Source: Collinsella sp. (GTDB taxonomy: Bacteria; Actinomycetota; Coriobacteriia; Coriobacteriales; Coriobacteriaceae). From it: a stretch of DNA of 64,000 nt. The position numbers and the translations under genes were made by a program. Under the pieces are notes generated by a model. The model was not told the DNA's origin, did no database searches, and saw nothing but the letters and a program-made list of their open reading frames with translations. Below are positions 27,969 to 35,439 of this stretch, piece by piece (the first letter of the stretch is position 1; every line of letters starts with the position of its first letter). The stretch is taken from the NCBI GenBank assembly GCA_019419455.1, contig DXZW01000013.1:1-64000 (forward strand). Direction: 5' to 3'.

Positions 27969-29084
27969 ATGGCAGACGTCGACAACAGGAACCGTAACCG
28001 CAGGTCCAACCGAGCGGGTCAGCCCAATCCCAAGCGCGAGGCCCGTGCCAAGGCCGCCGAGCGTCACGTGGCAACTGTGTCCGAAGCGTGCGCCAAGGAT
28101 ATCGAGCGTTCGCTTGCCGGTGTTCGCGAGTTTGACGGTATGCCTGCCGGCTTTGTCGCGGCGATGAAGGCCAAGGTTCAGAGTGCTGTGGCCGCCGAAG
28201 AACAGGTTGCCGAGGACGTCGAGGGCGCGGAGGCTGCCGAGGTCGAGGCAGCGCTCGAGCCCGTCGAGGAGCCTGCCGAGGAAATCGCTGAAGCTGAGTC
28301 CGCGCCTGCTGAGGAGCCCGCTCCGGTTCTGCCCGAGGTCACCGTGCTCGATGCCTCCGCCACGCAGGCCATCCTGGACAACGGTCGTGGCTATGCGCAG
28401 TTCTGCGACATGGCCGTGCTCGCCTTTGCCTCGTTCACCAACCCGGGCGGTGGCTATATTCAGGGTTATCTGGGCCAGGAGGCCACGCTGTGCGCCGATT
28501 CGTATCTGTACAACGTTCTCGATATGCAGCGTAAGTGGTACGGCGAGAACCGTCGCCGCAACATCAACTGCGAGCTCTATCGCAACCGCGCCCTAGTGGT
28601 GCCTGCGGTGCGCTTCGACCGCAACCACGTGCATGCATACGCCGACGTGATCGTGGCCGCCGCGCCCAACGTTAAGCGCGCCCGCCAGGAGTATCGCGTG
28701 AGCGACGATGCTCTGCTGGATGCCCTGCGCGACCGCATTCGCTTTGTGCTTGCCATCTGCGACGAGCTGGGTCGCGAGAAGCTCGTGTTGGGCGCATGGG
28801 GCTGCGACAACAACGGCTTTGACGCAGAGGCCGTGGCCGAGCTCTTCCGCAAGGAGCTCGCGTCGGGCGACTTTAAGGTCAAGCAGGTCTTTTTTGCTGT
28901 GCCCTCTACGCGCTGGGACGAGGATTTTGCCAAGTTCGAGCACGTGCTGGCAAACTTCCCCGAGCGCAACGAGGAGTCCTATGCTCAGGTTGCTGCCCGC
29001 GCCGCAGCAGCCCGTGCCGCCGAGCAGGCCCAGGCTGCTGCCGAGGACGACGAGGATGACGATGACTGGCGCAAGTACCTGTAA
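27969..29084 (+). CDS. TIGR02452 family (bacterial PARG/macrodomain-like) protein with altered catalytic motif
   Basis: The C-terminal two thirds match the microbial-type poly(ADP-ribose) glycohydrolase fold (TIGR02452): VLDASATQAILDNG, FASFTNPGGGY, ADSYLYNVL and LVLGAWGCDNNGF. The family signature is GGG-x(6-8)-QEE, the last Glu being catalytic. Here GGG (160-162) is followed by Gln170-Glu171-Ala172: the second Glu is replaced. The protein may bind rather than cleave ADP-ribose. The N-terminal 115 residues are a basic stretch then a long Glu/Ala/Pro-rich linker; the C-terminus is Ala-rich and acidic. 371 residues against roughly 270 for typical members. GAAAGG precedes ATG 27969. Confidence 0.85.
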   Translation: MADVDNRNRNRRSNRAGQPNPKREARAKAAERHVATVSEACAKDIERSLAGVREFDGMPAGFVAAMKAKVQSAVAAEEQVAEDVEGAEAAEVEAALEPVEEPAEEIAEAESAPAEEPAPVLPEVTVLDASATQAILDNGRGYAQFCDMAVLAFASFTNPGGGYIQGYLGQEATLCADSYLYNVLDMQRKWYGENRRRNINCELYRNRALVVPAVRFDRNHVHAYADVIVAAAPNVKRARQEYRVSDDALLDALRDRIRFVLAICDELGREKLVLGAWGCDNNGFDAEAVAELFRKELASGDFKVKQVFFAVPSTRWDEDFAKFEHVLANFPERNEESYAQVAARAAAARAAEQAQAAAEDDEDDDDWRKYL

Positions 29085-29109
29085 TCGGTACGTGCTGACA
29101 GATAGGTCG

Positions 29110-29143
29110 AGCCGGCGGGAGAGGCTGCTCCCGTCGGCTTTTT
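29110..29143 (+). terminator. Intrinsic terminator after the TIGR02452 gene
   Basis: A twelve-base-pair stem (29110-29121 with 29128-29139, one G-U pair) is followed by TTTT. Confidence 0.85.
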
Positions 29144-29162
29144 ACTAAAGGAAGGGCTTACG

Positions 29163-29822
29163 ATGAAAAACGTTCTATGTTTTGGCGACAGCAACACCTA
29201 TGGTTACGATCCGGCGGGCATGCGCGACGGCACCGCGGTGCGCTATGCGCGGGATGTGCGCTGGTGTGGCGTGGCCCAACGTGACTTAGGCGAGGGCTGG
29301 CATGTAATTGAAGAAGGCCTCAACGGCCGCACGACGGTACGCGACGACATGTGCCATCTGGACACCAATCTTAACGGCATTCGCGCACTTCCGATGCTGC
29401 TCGAGGCCCATAAGCCGCTGGACGCCATTGTGATCATGCTGGGCACCAACGACTGTAAGACGGTCTTTAACGTGACAGCTTCCGATATCGCCCGTGGCGC
29501 CATGGCGCTGATTCGCGCGGTGCGTGCATTTCCCTGGACCAATGCCGCACCCTGCCCGCGTATTCTGCTGATGGCACCTATCAAGATCAAGCCGCAAATC
29601 GCCGATGTATATATGACCGATTTTGACGAGCGTTCCGTCGAGGCCTCGGAGCATTTTGGTGAGTACTACGCACATGTGGCTGAGCAGTTTGGCTGCGACT
29701 TTTTGAATGCCGCCGACTTTGCCGAGCCGGGCGATATCGACTATCTGCATATGATGCCCGAAAGCCATGAGAGCCTGGGTCACGCCGTGGCAGCCAAGCT
29801 CCAAGAGATGCTCGGTGAGTAG
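29163..29822 (+). CDS. SGNH/GDSL hydrolase family protein
   Basis: Serine esterase/lipase of the SGNH superfamily; substrate unknown, closest in style to small arylesterases. The four blocks are present: GDSNTYGY with the nucleophilic Ser10, GLNGRT (block II Gly region), GTNDCKT (block III Asn), and the C-terminal HMMPESHESLGH with candidate Asp/His. No signal peptide, so probably cytoplasmic. 219 residues. AAAGGAAGGG lies upstream of ATG 29163. Confidence 0.88.
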   Translation: MKNVLCFGDSNTYGYDPAGMRDGTAVRYARDVRWCGVAQRDLGEGWHVIEEGLNGRTTVRDDMCHLDTNLNGIRALPMLLEAHKPLDAIVIMLGTNDCKTVFNVTASDIARGAMALIRAVRAFPWTNAAPCPRILLMAPIKIKPQIADVYMTDFDERSVEASEHFGEYYAHVAEQFGCDFLNAADFAEPGDIDYLHMMPESHESLGHAVAAKLQEMLGE

Positions 29823-29834
29823 CGCGACCCCAAA

Positions 29835-29867
29835 CCACCGCAAAGGTGCCTGTCCCCTTTGCGGTGG
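29835..29867. terminator. Bidirectional terminator-like hairpin (TTGCGGTG family)
   Basis: Arms 29835-29846 and 29856-29867 pair perfectly over 12 bases. It lies between the convergent SGNH hydrolase and thiD genes. The arms contain CACCGCAA/TTGCGGTG, the core shared with the inverted repeats at 33771 and 54779. There is no good U-tract on either strand. Confidence 0.6.
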
Positions 29868-29882
29868 CTTGGGCTGCGAATC

Positions 29883-30713
29883 TTAATACTGCCACATGTG
29901 GTTGACAGGGCCGGAGCCTTTGCCCATGTTCAGGCCGGCGGCCAGAGCGCCTGTCAGGTATGCCTTGCCGGCGTTGACGGCGTCGGCAAGATCCATGCCC
30001 TGAGCCAGCGCGCAGGCGATGGCGGACGAGAGCGTGCATCCGGTGCCGTGCGTGTTGTCGGTCTCGATGCGCTTGTGGCGGAACCACGTGGTGAGTGGAT
30101 CTCCCAGATGGTTGCCCTCGTCATCGAGTGGCGCGGGTTCGGCCAGTACATCGTTGGCCTCGTTGACAAGATGCCCACCCTTAACGAGGGATGCACAACC
30201 AAAGCGGCGGGTGAGGAGCATGGCAGCATTTTGCTGCGTGCGCTCGGAGTCGACCTCGTAGTCGAGCAGGGCCATGGCCTCGGGAATATTGGGCGTGATA
30301 ACCGTCGCTAGCGGGAACAGGCGGCGAGTGAGCGCCTCTGCGGCATCTTCGGCAATCAGCCGTGCGCCCGAGGTGGCTACCATGACGGGGTCGACTACCA
30401 CGTTTGTCGCCTTCCAGGCGCTCAGGCGGTCGGCGATAACATCGATAATCTCGACAGAAGAAACCATGCCGATCTTGACGGCGCTCGGGCGGATATCGTC
30501 AAAAACGGCGTCAATTTGCGCGGCTACGATATCTGGCGAGATATCCTGCACGGCGGTAACGCCCAGTGTGTTTTGCGCTGTGATGGCGGTGATGGCCGTC
30601 TGGGCATACAGACGGTGCGCCGTGATGGTCTTGATGTCGGCCTGAATGCCGGCGCCGCCGCTGGAATCGGATCCCGCGATGGACAGGACGGCAGGTACCT
30701 TACTACGATCCAT
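29883..30713 (-). CDS. thiD: Hydroxymethylpyrimidine/phosphomethylpyrimidine kinase ThiD
   Basis: Phosphorylates HMP and HMP-P in thiamine pyrimidine synthesis. The 276 residues show the ribokinase-like fold with SIAGSDSSGGAGIQADIKT at the N-terminus, VDPVMVATSG, and the anion-hole motif TDNTHGTGCTLSSAIA. The start ATG at 30713 is preceded on the minus strand by GGAGCGAAC. It lies downstream of thiC on the same strand, separated by 181 bases with a hairpin, so it may be expressed by readthrough from the riboswitch-controlled thiC or from its own promoter. Confidence 0.94.
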   Translation of the reverse strand: MDRSKVPAVLSIAGSDSSGGAGIQADIKTITAHRLYAQTAITAITAQNTLGVTAVQDISPDIVAAQIDAVFDDIRPSAVKIGMVSSVEIIDVIADRLSAWKATNVVVDPVMVATSGARLIAEDAAEALTRRLFPLATVITPNIPEAMALLDYEVDSERTQQNAAMLLTRRFGCASLVKGGHLVNEANDVLAEPAPLDDEGNHLGDPLTTWFRHKRIETDNTHGTGCTLSSAIACALAQGMDLADAVNAGKAYLTGALAAGLNMGKGSGPVNHMWQY

Positions 30714-30770
30714 GTTCGCTCCCTTGTTCGGTCGGAATCAAATGGGTCTTTAAGCCAGCATTATAAAGAT

Positions 30771-30800
30771 GCCCGGGCCGACTCTATGTCGAACCCGGGC
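30771..30800 (-). terminator. Terminator between thiC and thiD
   Basis: On the minus strand the arms 30800-30794 and 30777-30771 (GCCCGGG/CCCGGGC) pair and are followed by ATCTTTATAAT. The inner bases can extend the stem by four pairs. It would reduce readthrough from thiC into thiD. Confidence 0.55.
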
Positions 30801-30894
30801 GGGCGATGCAATCTTTACGCAAATGCAAGCAAATGTTCACACGTCAACAATTGACAGGCACCAGCTCGCCGACAGAAGCGGCCGCGGCGACAGG

Positions 30895-32229
30895 CTAGTC
30901 CTCCATGCCGAGGTCGATCGTGGTGCCCTCGAAGATCTTGTTGACGGTGCGGACGGCGCACATCTTGCCACACATGGTGCAAGTGCCCTCGGTGGCGGCG
31001 GGGGACTCCTCGTAGCGCTTCTTGCCCGTAACCGGGTCGAGCGCGCACTCCCACATGGCGTCCCAGTCAAGCTTGCGGCGTGCCTGGCCCATCTTGTCGT
31101 CCATGTCGCGGGCGTGGGGCACCTTTTTGGCGATGTCGGCGGCGTGTGCGGCGATCTTGGTGGCCATGAGGCCGTCGAGCACATCCTGGGCGTTGGGCAG
31201 GCATAGGTGCTCTGCCGGTGTCACGTAGCACAGGAAGTCGGCACCGGAACTGGCGGAGATGGCGCCGCCGATGGCGGCGGTGATGTGGTCGTAACCCACG
31301 CCGATATCGGTCACCAGCGGCCCGAGCACATAGAACGGAGCATTGTGGCACAGGCGCTTCTGCAGTTTCATGTTGGCGGCGATCTCGTCGAGCGCCATGT
31401 GACCCGGGCCCTCGACCATGACCTGGACGCCGGCGGCCCAAGCGCGCTTGCACAGCTTGCCCAGCTCGATCATCTCAGCGGTCTCGGTGGCGTCGTTGGA
31501 GTCGTAGAGGCAGCCCGGGCGGCAGGAGTCGCCGAGCGAAATCGTCACGTCGTACTCGTGGCAAATCTCGAGCAACTCGTCGTAGAACTCATAGAATGGG
31601 TTCTCGTTACCGGTGACCTCCATCCAGCCAAACAGCAGTGAGCCGCCACGGCTCACGATGTTCATGAGGCGGCCGGTCTCCTTAAAGGTCTTGGTGACCG
31701 ACTTGTTTATGCCGCAGTGGATGGTCATAAAGTCCACGCCGTCCTCGGCATGCGCGCGCACGACTTCGAACAGGTCGTCCTTGGTGAGCTTGACCAGCGG
31801 CTTTTCCATGTAGCCGATGGCGTCGTACATGGGGACGGTGCCTACCATGAGCGGCGTCTCGTCGATGAGCTGCTGGCGGAACTGACGTGTCTTGCCCGAG
31901 TTGGAGAGGTCCATGATGGCGTCGGCGCCAAAGTCCTCGGCGATCTTGACCTTCTTCCATTCCTCGGCGGCATCGGCCTTGTCGCCCGAGATGCCCAGGT
32001 TCACGTTGACCTTGGTGGACAAGCCCTCACCGACGCCAAAGGCGCGCATGCCCTTTTTGATGTGCACGATGTTGGCGGGAATGGCGATGCGGCCGTCGGC
32101 CACGCGCTCGCGGATGTACTCGGGGTCGCGATGCTCGCGCTCGGCGACCTCCTTCATCTGCGGTGTGATCTGCCCGGCGCGGGCGAAGTCGATTTGCGTG
32201 ACGAGCTTGGGCTCGGTCTGTGTGCTCAT
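30895..32229 (-). CDS. thiC: Phosphomethylpyrimidine synthase ThiC
   Basis: Radical-SAM-type enzyme converting aminoimidazole ribotide to HMP phosphate. The 444 residues are the short form of the family. Typical segments: ERVADGRIAIPAN, FMTIHCGI, SLGDSCRPGCLYD and MVEGPGHMALDEIAANM. The iron-sulfur cluster Cys near the C-terminus are spaced C-x2-C-x3-C (CTMCGKMC). GGGAG precedes ATG 32229; a longer frame to 32253 would run into the riboswitch. Expression is controlled by the TPP riboswitch immediately upstream. Confidence 0.95.
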   Translation of the reverse strand: MSTQTEPKLVTQIDFARAGQITPQMKEVAEREHRDPEYIRERVADGRIAIPANIVHIKKGMRAFGVGEGLSTKVNVNLGISGDKADAAEEWKKVKIAEDFGADAIMDLSNSGKTRQFRQQLIDETPLMVGTVPMYDAIGYMEKPLVKLTKDDLFEVVRAHAEDGVDFMTIHCGINKSVTKTFKETGRLMNIVSRGGSLLFGWMEVTGNENPFYEFYDELLEICHEYDVTISLGDSCRPGCLYDSNDATETAEMIELGKLCKRAWAAGVQVMVEGPGHMALDEIAANMKLQKRLCHNAPFYVLGPLVTDIGVGYDHITAAIGGAISASSGADFLCYVTPAEHLCLPNAQDVLDGLMATKIAAHAADIAKKVPHARDMDDKMGQARRKLDWDAMWECALDPVTGKKRYEESPAATEGTCTMCGKMCAVRTVNKIFEGTTIDLGMED

Positions 32230-32238
32230 TGGCACGGC

Positions 32239-32331
32239 TCCCTTCGTTGGCATTACCCATATCAGGTTTGCGGGTCAGGGCGGGCGCGCCCAGTCTCAGC
32301 CTGCCGTCTTGTCCTGCAAGCTCCCCGTTTA
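32239..32331 (-). ncRNA. TPP riboswitch (THI element)
   Basis: On the minus strand, reading towards thiC: ACGGGGAGC (P1 side), then GGCTGAGACTGGGC containing the invariant CTGAGA, then ACCTGATATGGGTAATGCC, the conserved second arm, and GAAGGGAGC. Order, spacing and position before thiC match the thiamine pyrophosphate riboswitch. Its 3' end runs into the thiC ribosome binding site, which suggests control of translation initiation; no separate terminator is seen. Confidence 0.93.
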
Positions 32332-32400
32332 TGTGGTGGGCTCAAGTATAGCCTGAATGGGTACGATTGGGCCAACGAGCGTGCCTGTGGGGAGGCGAAC

Positions 32401-32916
32401 ATGGAAGACAAGCATCTATATCGAGAGACGCAATGGGATGTATCGGCCGAGGAAAGCCGTGCGCACCATGGCCTTGTCGCGATTGGTTTTGCGGTGCTTG
32501 CCGTGCTGGTGATTGCCTTTTGTATTTGGACGTTTGGCGGTCGCGGCGGCGCTGCCTGGGAGTTCGAGACTGATGATGCCCTGCCGATAATGACGGTGAA
32601 GGTCGCGGGCGGCAATACCGTTGCCGCACCGGGCGACTACTGGTATCCGCGCGACGAGTTTGTGCAGCTGCAGTTGAGCGGCGGGTCTATTCCGGGTGAA
32701 GAAATCGAACGCGTGACGTTTGATGAGGCACTCAAAACACTCACGGTGAAGCTCAAAGATCAGGGCGATGTGCCCACGACCATGGATATCGCTCTGACGG
32801 AGTGGCGTCTGGAACCTCCGTCGGGCGTTGCGGTATCCGACGTAGGGCACGTTAAGATTACCTACCAAGATGGCTCGACGAGCGAGATTGCAAAGGCCGA
32901 TGGCTTGGCGGAGTAA
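32401..32916 (+). CDS. Hypothetical single-pass membrane protein
   Basis: Not recognised as a named family. The 171 residues have a charged cytoplasmic N-terminus (about 1-24), one membrane segment at about 25-45 (LVAIGFAVLAVLVIAFCIWTF region), and an extracytoplasmic domain of about 125 residues with alternating beta-like segments. No lipobox. GGGGAGG precedes ATG 32401. It is divergent from thiC and convergent with yaaA. A much longer frame extends upstream across thiC but is only a shadow. Confidence 0.75.
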   Translation: MEDKHLYRETQWDVSAEESRAHHGLVAIGFAVLAVLVIAFCIWTFGGRGGAAWEFETDDALPIMTVKVAGGNTVAAPGDYWYPRDEFVQLQLSGGSIPGEEIERVTFDEALKTLTVKLKDQGDVPTTMDIALTEWRLEPPSGVAVSDVGHVKITYQDGSTSEIAKADGLAE

Positions 32917-32939
32917 TGGGGTGTTTGGAAACGGCGGGC

Positions 32940-33749
32940 CTATTGTGCCTGCGCGTTCATGAAAACCAGGGTGTTTTTGTCTGAAAGCTCGGGGATGTGC
33001 CGATAGCCGATGTTGAATGCGGTAAGTTCGCTTGCATCCTCGAGCTTGTTTTCTGCCATCCACCGCACCATGGAGCCGCGCGCCTTTTTGCTGGCGGTCG
33101 ACCGTTGGATGGGCTTGCCGTTGCGGATACCCTCGCCAAAGAGGCATGTGACGGCCGTGGCGTCGCCCGCGAGGTGGGGCAGAACGGCTTTGGCATACTC
33201 TACGCTGGCGAGATTGACGATCGTGGTGTTTGAGCCTGCCGGGGCGATAGCCCGCGCGAGCTTGTCGCTCCAAAACGCGTAGAGGTCTTGGGCATCGTCA
33301 ACGGCGAGCTTCGCGCCCATCTCCAGCCGATACGGTTCGATGGCATGAAAGGGACGAACGCACCCGTAGAGGCCCGAGAGGATCCACATGTGGCTTTGCA
33401 GCCAGGCGAGCTGTTCGGCATCCATTGCCTCGGGTGCCATGCTTTGGTACTGAATGCCGTGATAGGACATGATGGCAGGGGAGATGCGGCGCGCGATATC
33501 GGGATCGGCAAGATCGCCGTTTCCCAAGATGGGCTCGAACTCATGCAAAATGTCGAGACAAGGGGCCAGCAGCTTGTCGCTGACGTTCCACAGAGCTTGT
33601 AGACCGCTGTCGCCTTCGGTTCGTTCGATGTCCAAGAGCGCATGGTGCAGCTGGGCGGTCTTGCGCGGAAAGGGCGGAATCCCCTGAACTTCAAAAGCAT
33701 CTTGTGCCGCGCGCATTTGCTTGGCGGGTGAAACGATGACCTGGAGCAT
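32940..33749 (-). CDS. yaaA: Peroxide stress protein YaaA (DUF328/UPF0246)
   Basis: DNA-binding YaaA family protein that in E. coli lowers free iron during peroxide stress. The 269 residues start LQVIVSPAKQMR and include GLYGCVRPF, YRLEMGAKL, FWSDKLARAI and SKKARGSMVRWM, all family signatures. GAGGAGAG precedes the ATG at 33749 on the minus strand. It is followed upstream by an inverted repeat and the M18 peptidase gene on the same strand. Confidence 0.92.
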   Translation of the reverse strand: MLQVIVSPAKQMRAAQDAFEVQGIPPFPRKTAQLHHALLDIERTEGDSGLQALWNVSDKLLAPCLDILHEFEPILGNGDLADPDIARRISPAIMSYHGIQYQSMAPEAMDAEQLAWLQSHMWILSGLYGCVRPFHAIEPYRLEMGAKLAVDDAQDLYAFWSDKLARAIAPAGSNTTIVNLASVEYAKAVLPHLAGDATAVTCLFGEGIRNGKPIQRSTASKKARGSMVRWMAENKLEDASELTAFNIGYRHIPELSDKNTLVFMNAQAQ

Positions 33750-33770
33750 GAACTCTCCTCTGCCAAAAAG

Positions 33771-33839
33771 AAGTTGCGGTGGAATGCGGTCTGCGCGGGC
33801 CGGTTGAAGGCCAGGTTAGTCCGTATTCCACCGCAAGTT
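33771..33839. repeat. Imperfect inverted repeat, TTGCGGTG family
   Basis: Arms 33771-33789 and 33821-33839 pair at 17 of 19 positions. The outer sequence AAGTTGCGGTG is identical to that of the repeat at 54780. It separates the 3' end of the M18 peptidase gene from the 5' end of yaaA (both minus strand). Confidence 0.75.
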
Positions 33840-33875
33840 ATAAAGGGCTGGTTTGGTGCGCCTTACGAGGGTTTG

Positions 33876-35273
33876 TTAGGCGCGCTCGAGGAAGGCTTTG
33901 TAGCCGCGGTAGGCCTCGTAGATATCGGCCTTGTTGGCGACCTCCCACAGGGCGTGCATGGACAGGACGGCAACGCCGGAGTCGATGACGTTCATGCCAT
34001 ACTTGGCCATGATGTAGGCAATGGTGCCGCCACCGCCCGCGTTGACGCGACCGAGCTCACAGGTCTGGAAGTCCACGCCGGCCTCGTCCATGATGTCGCG
34101 GACGAGGGCCACGTACTCGGCATCGGCGTCGTTGGAACCGCCCTTGCCGCGGCTGCCCGTGTACTTGTTAAAGCACAGGCCACGACCCATAAAGGCGGCG
34201 TTCTTCGTCTCGAACTTGCCGGCATAGCCCGGGTCGAAACCGGCGGACACGTCGGAGGAGAGCATGCGGCTGCGGGCGAGCGCGCGGCGCAGGGCCAGCG
34301 GGCTATCCTCGCCGGCGAGCGTCATGATCTCGGCGACGGTGTTCTCGAAGAAGCGGCTCGTCATACCGGTGGCACCCACGGAGCCGATCTCCTCCTTATC
34401 GACGATGAGCGTGATGCTCGTGCGCTCCACGTTGGCGACGTCGATCTGGGCGAGCATGGACGGATAGGCGCAGACACGATCGTCGTGGCCATAGCCCAAA
34501 ATCATGGAGCGGTCGAGGCCCATGTCGCGGGCGGGACCGGCGGGCACGACCTCGATCTCGGCGGAGAGGAAGTCCTCCTCCTCGACGTCGTACTGCTCCT
34601 TGAGGATGTTCAGGAACATCTGCTTGACGGGCTCCTTGGGAGCGTCCTTGTCGTCTTCATCGAACTTGACGGGACGGCCGCCCACGATCACGTCGAGGAT
34701 CTCGGCGTCGACGGCGTCCTTGGCGGGCTTGGACATCTGCTCGCTCGAGAGGTGGATCAGCAGGTCGGAGATGGTAAAGACCGGATCGTCTGCCTTGTCG
34801 CCGATGTTGATGTCGACGGTGGTGCCGTCCTTTTTGCAGATGACGCCCACGAGTGCGAGCGGGGAGGCTACCCAGTGGTAGCTCTTGACGCCGCCGTAAT
34901 AGTGTGTGTCGAGGTAGGCCATGTCGCCGGCCTCGAAGGCGGGATTCTGCTTAAGGTCCAGGCGCGGCGAGTCCACGTGGGCGCCCAGGATGTTAAAGCC
35001 CTGCTCGAGCGGGGCGGTGCCCAGGTTGACGAGCATAAGGTCCTTGCCGTGGTTGGCGGCGTACACCTTGTCGCCTGCCTTGAGCTCGCGGCCTTCGGCG
35101 ATCACGGTCTCCAGGTCGACGTATCCCGCCTCCTCGGCCATCTTGATGCCGGTCTTGACGCACAGGCGCTCGGTCTTGTTCTCGCTCAAAAACTGCTTAT
35201 AGCCGCGGCAAAGCTCCTCGAGCTCCTCGACTTGCTGTGGCGTGTACTTTTTCCATGCGCAGGGACGCTCCAT
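33876..35273 (-). CDS. M18 family aminopeptidase
   Basis: Cytoplasmic zinc metallo-aminopeptidase of the aspartyl-aminopeptidase family. The 465 residues carry LGAHVDSPRLDLK (first metal-binding His-Val-Asp), IVDKEEIGSVGATGM (catalytic Glu pair), SADVSAGFDP-like segment and GGGGTIAYIMAKYGM. AAAGGAGC precedes the ATG at 35273 on the minus strand; the frame stays open to 35861 across the start of polA, but that part is shadow. Divergent from polA. Confidence 0.92.
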   Translation of the reverse strand: MERPCAWKKYTPQQVEELEELCRGYKQFLSENKTERLCVKTGIKMAEEAGYVDLETVIAEGRELKAGDKVYAANHGKDLMLVNLGTAPLEQGFNILGAHVDSPRLDLKQNPAFEAGDMAYLDTHYYGGVKSYHWVASPLALVGVICKKDGTTVDINIGDKADDPVFTISDLLIHLSSEQMSKPAKDAVDAEILDVIVGGRPVKFDEDDKDAPKEPVKQMFLNILKEQYDVEEEDFLSAEIEVVPAGPARDMGLDRSMILGYGHDDRVCAYPSMLAQIDVANVERTSITLIVDKEEIGSVGATGMTSRFFENTVAEIMTLAGEDSPLALRRALARSRMLSSDVSAGFDPGYAGKFETKNAAFMGRGLCFNKYTGSRGKGGSNDADAEYVALVRDIMDEAGVDFQTCELGRVNAGGGGTIAYIMAKYGMNVIDSGVAVLSMHALWEVANKADIYEAYRGYKAFLERA

Positions 35274-35439
35274 GACGCAGGCTCCTTTCGGATCGATCGT
35301 GCTGGTTGATGTACCGTGAGCCATCGTATCACGCGCGGGCCCGCGGCGGCAGGGAAGCCTGATGTGCGGTGGCCGCGAGGCGGGGAGCGTGTAAACTGGT
35401 GGGAGCAAATCGTGCCCAGCCCAAAGCGAGGTATTCAAT

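Noticed and set aside
31717..32400. Long open frame in the plus strand across thiC and its riboswitch, joining the hypothetical membrane protein gene
   Set aside because: It is the antisense shadow of thiC and of the TPP riboswitch; a strong ribosome binding site at 32401 defines the real start.
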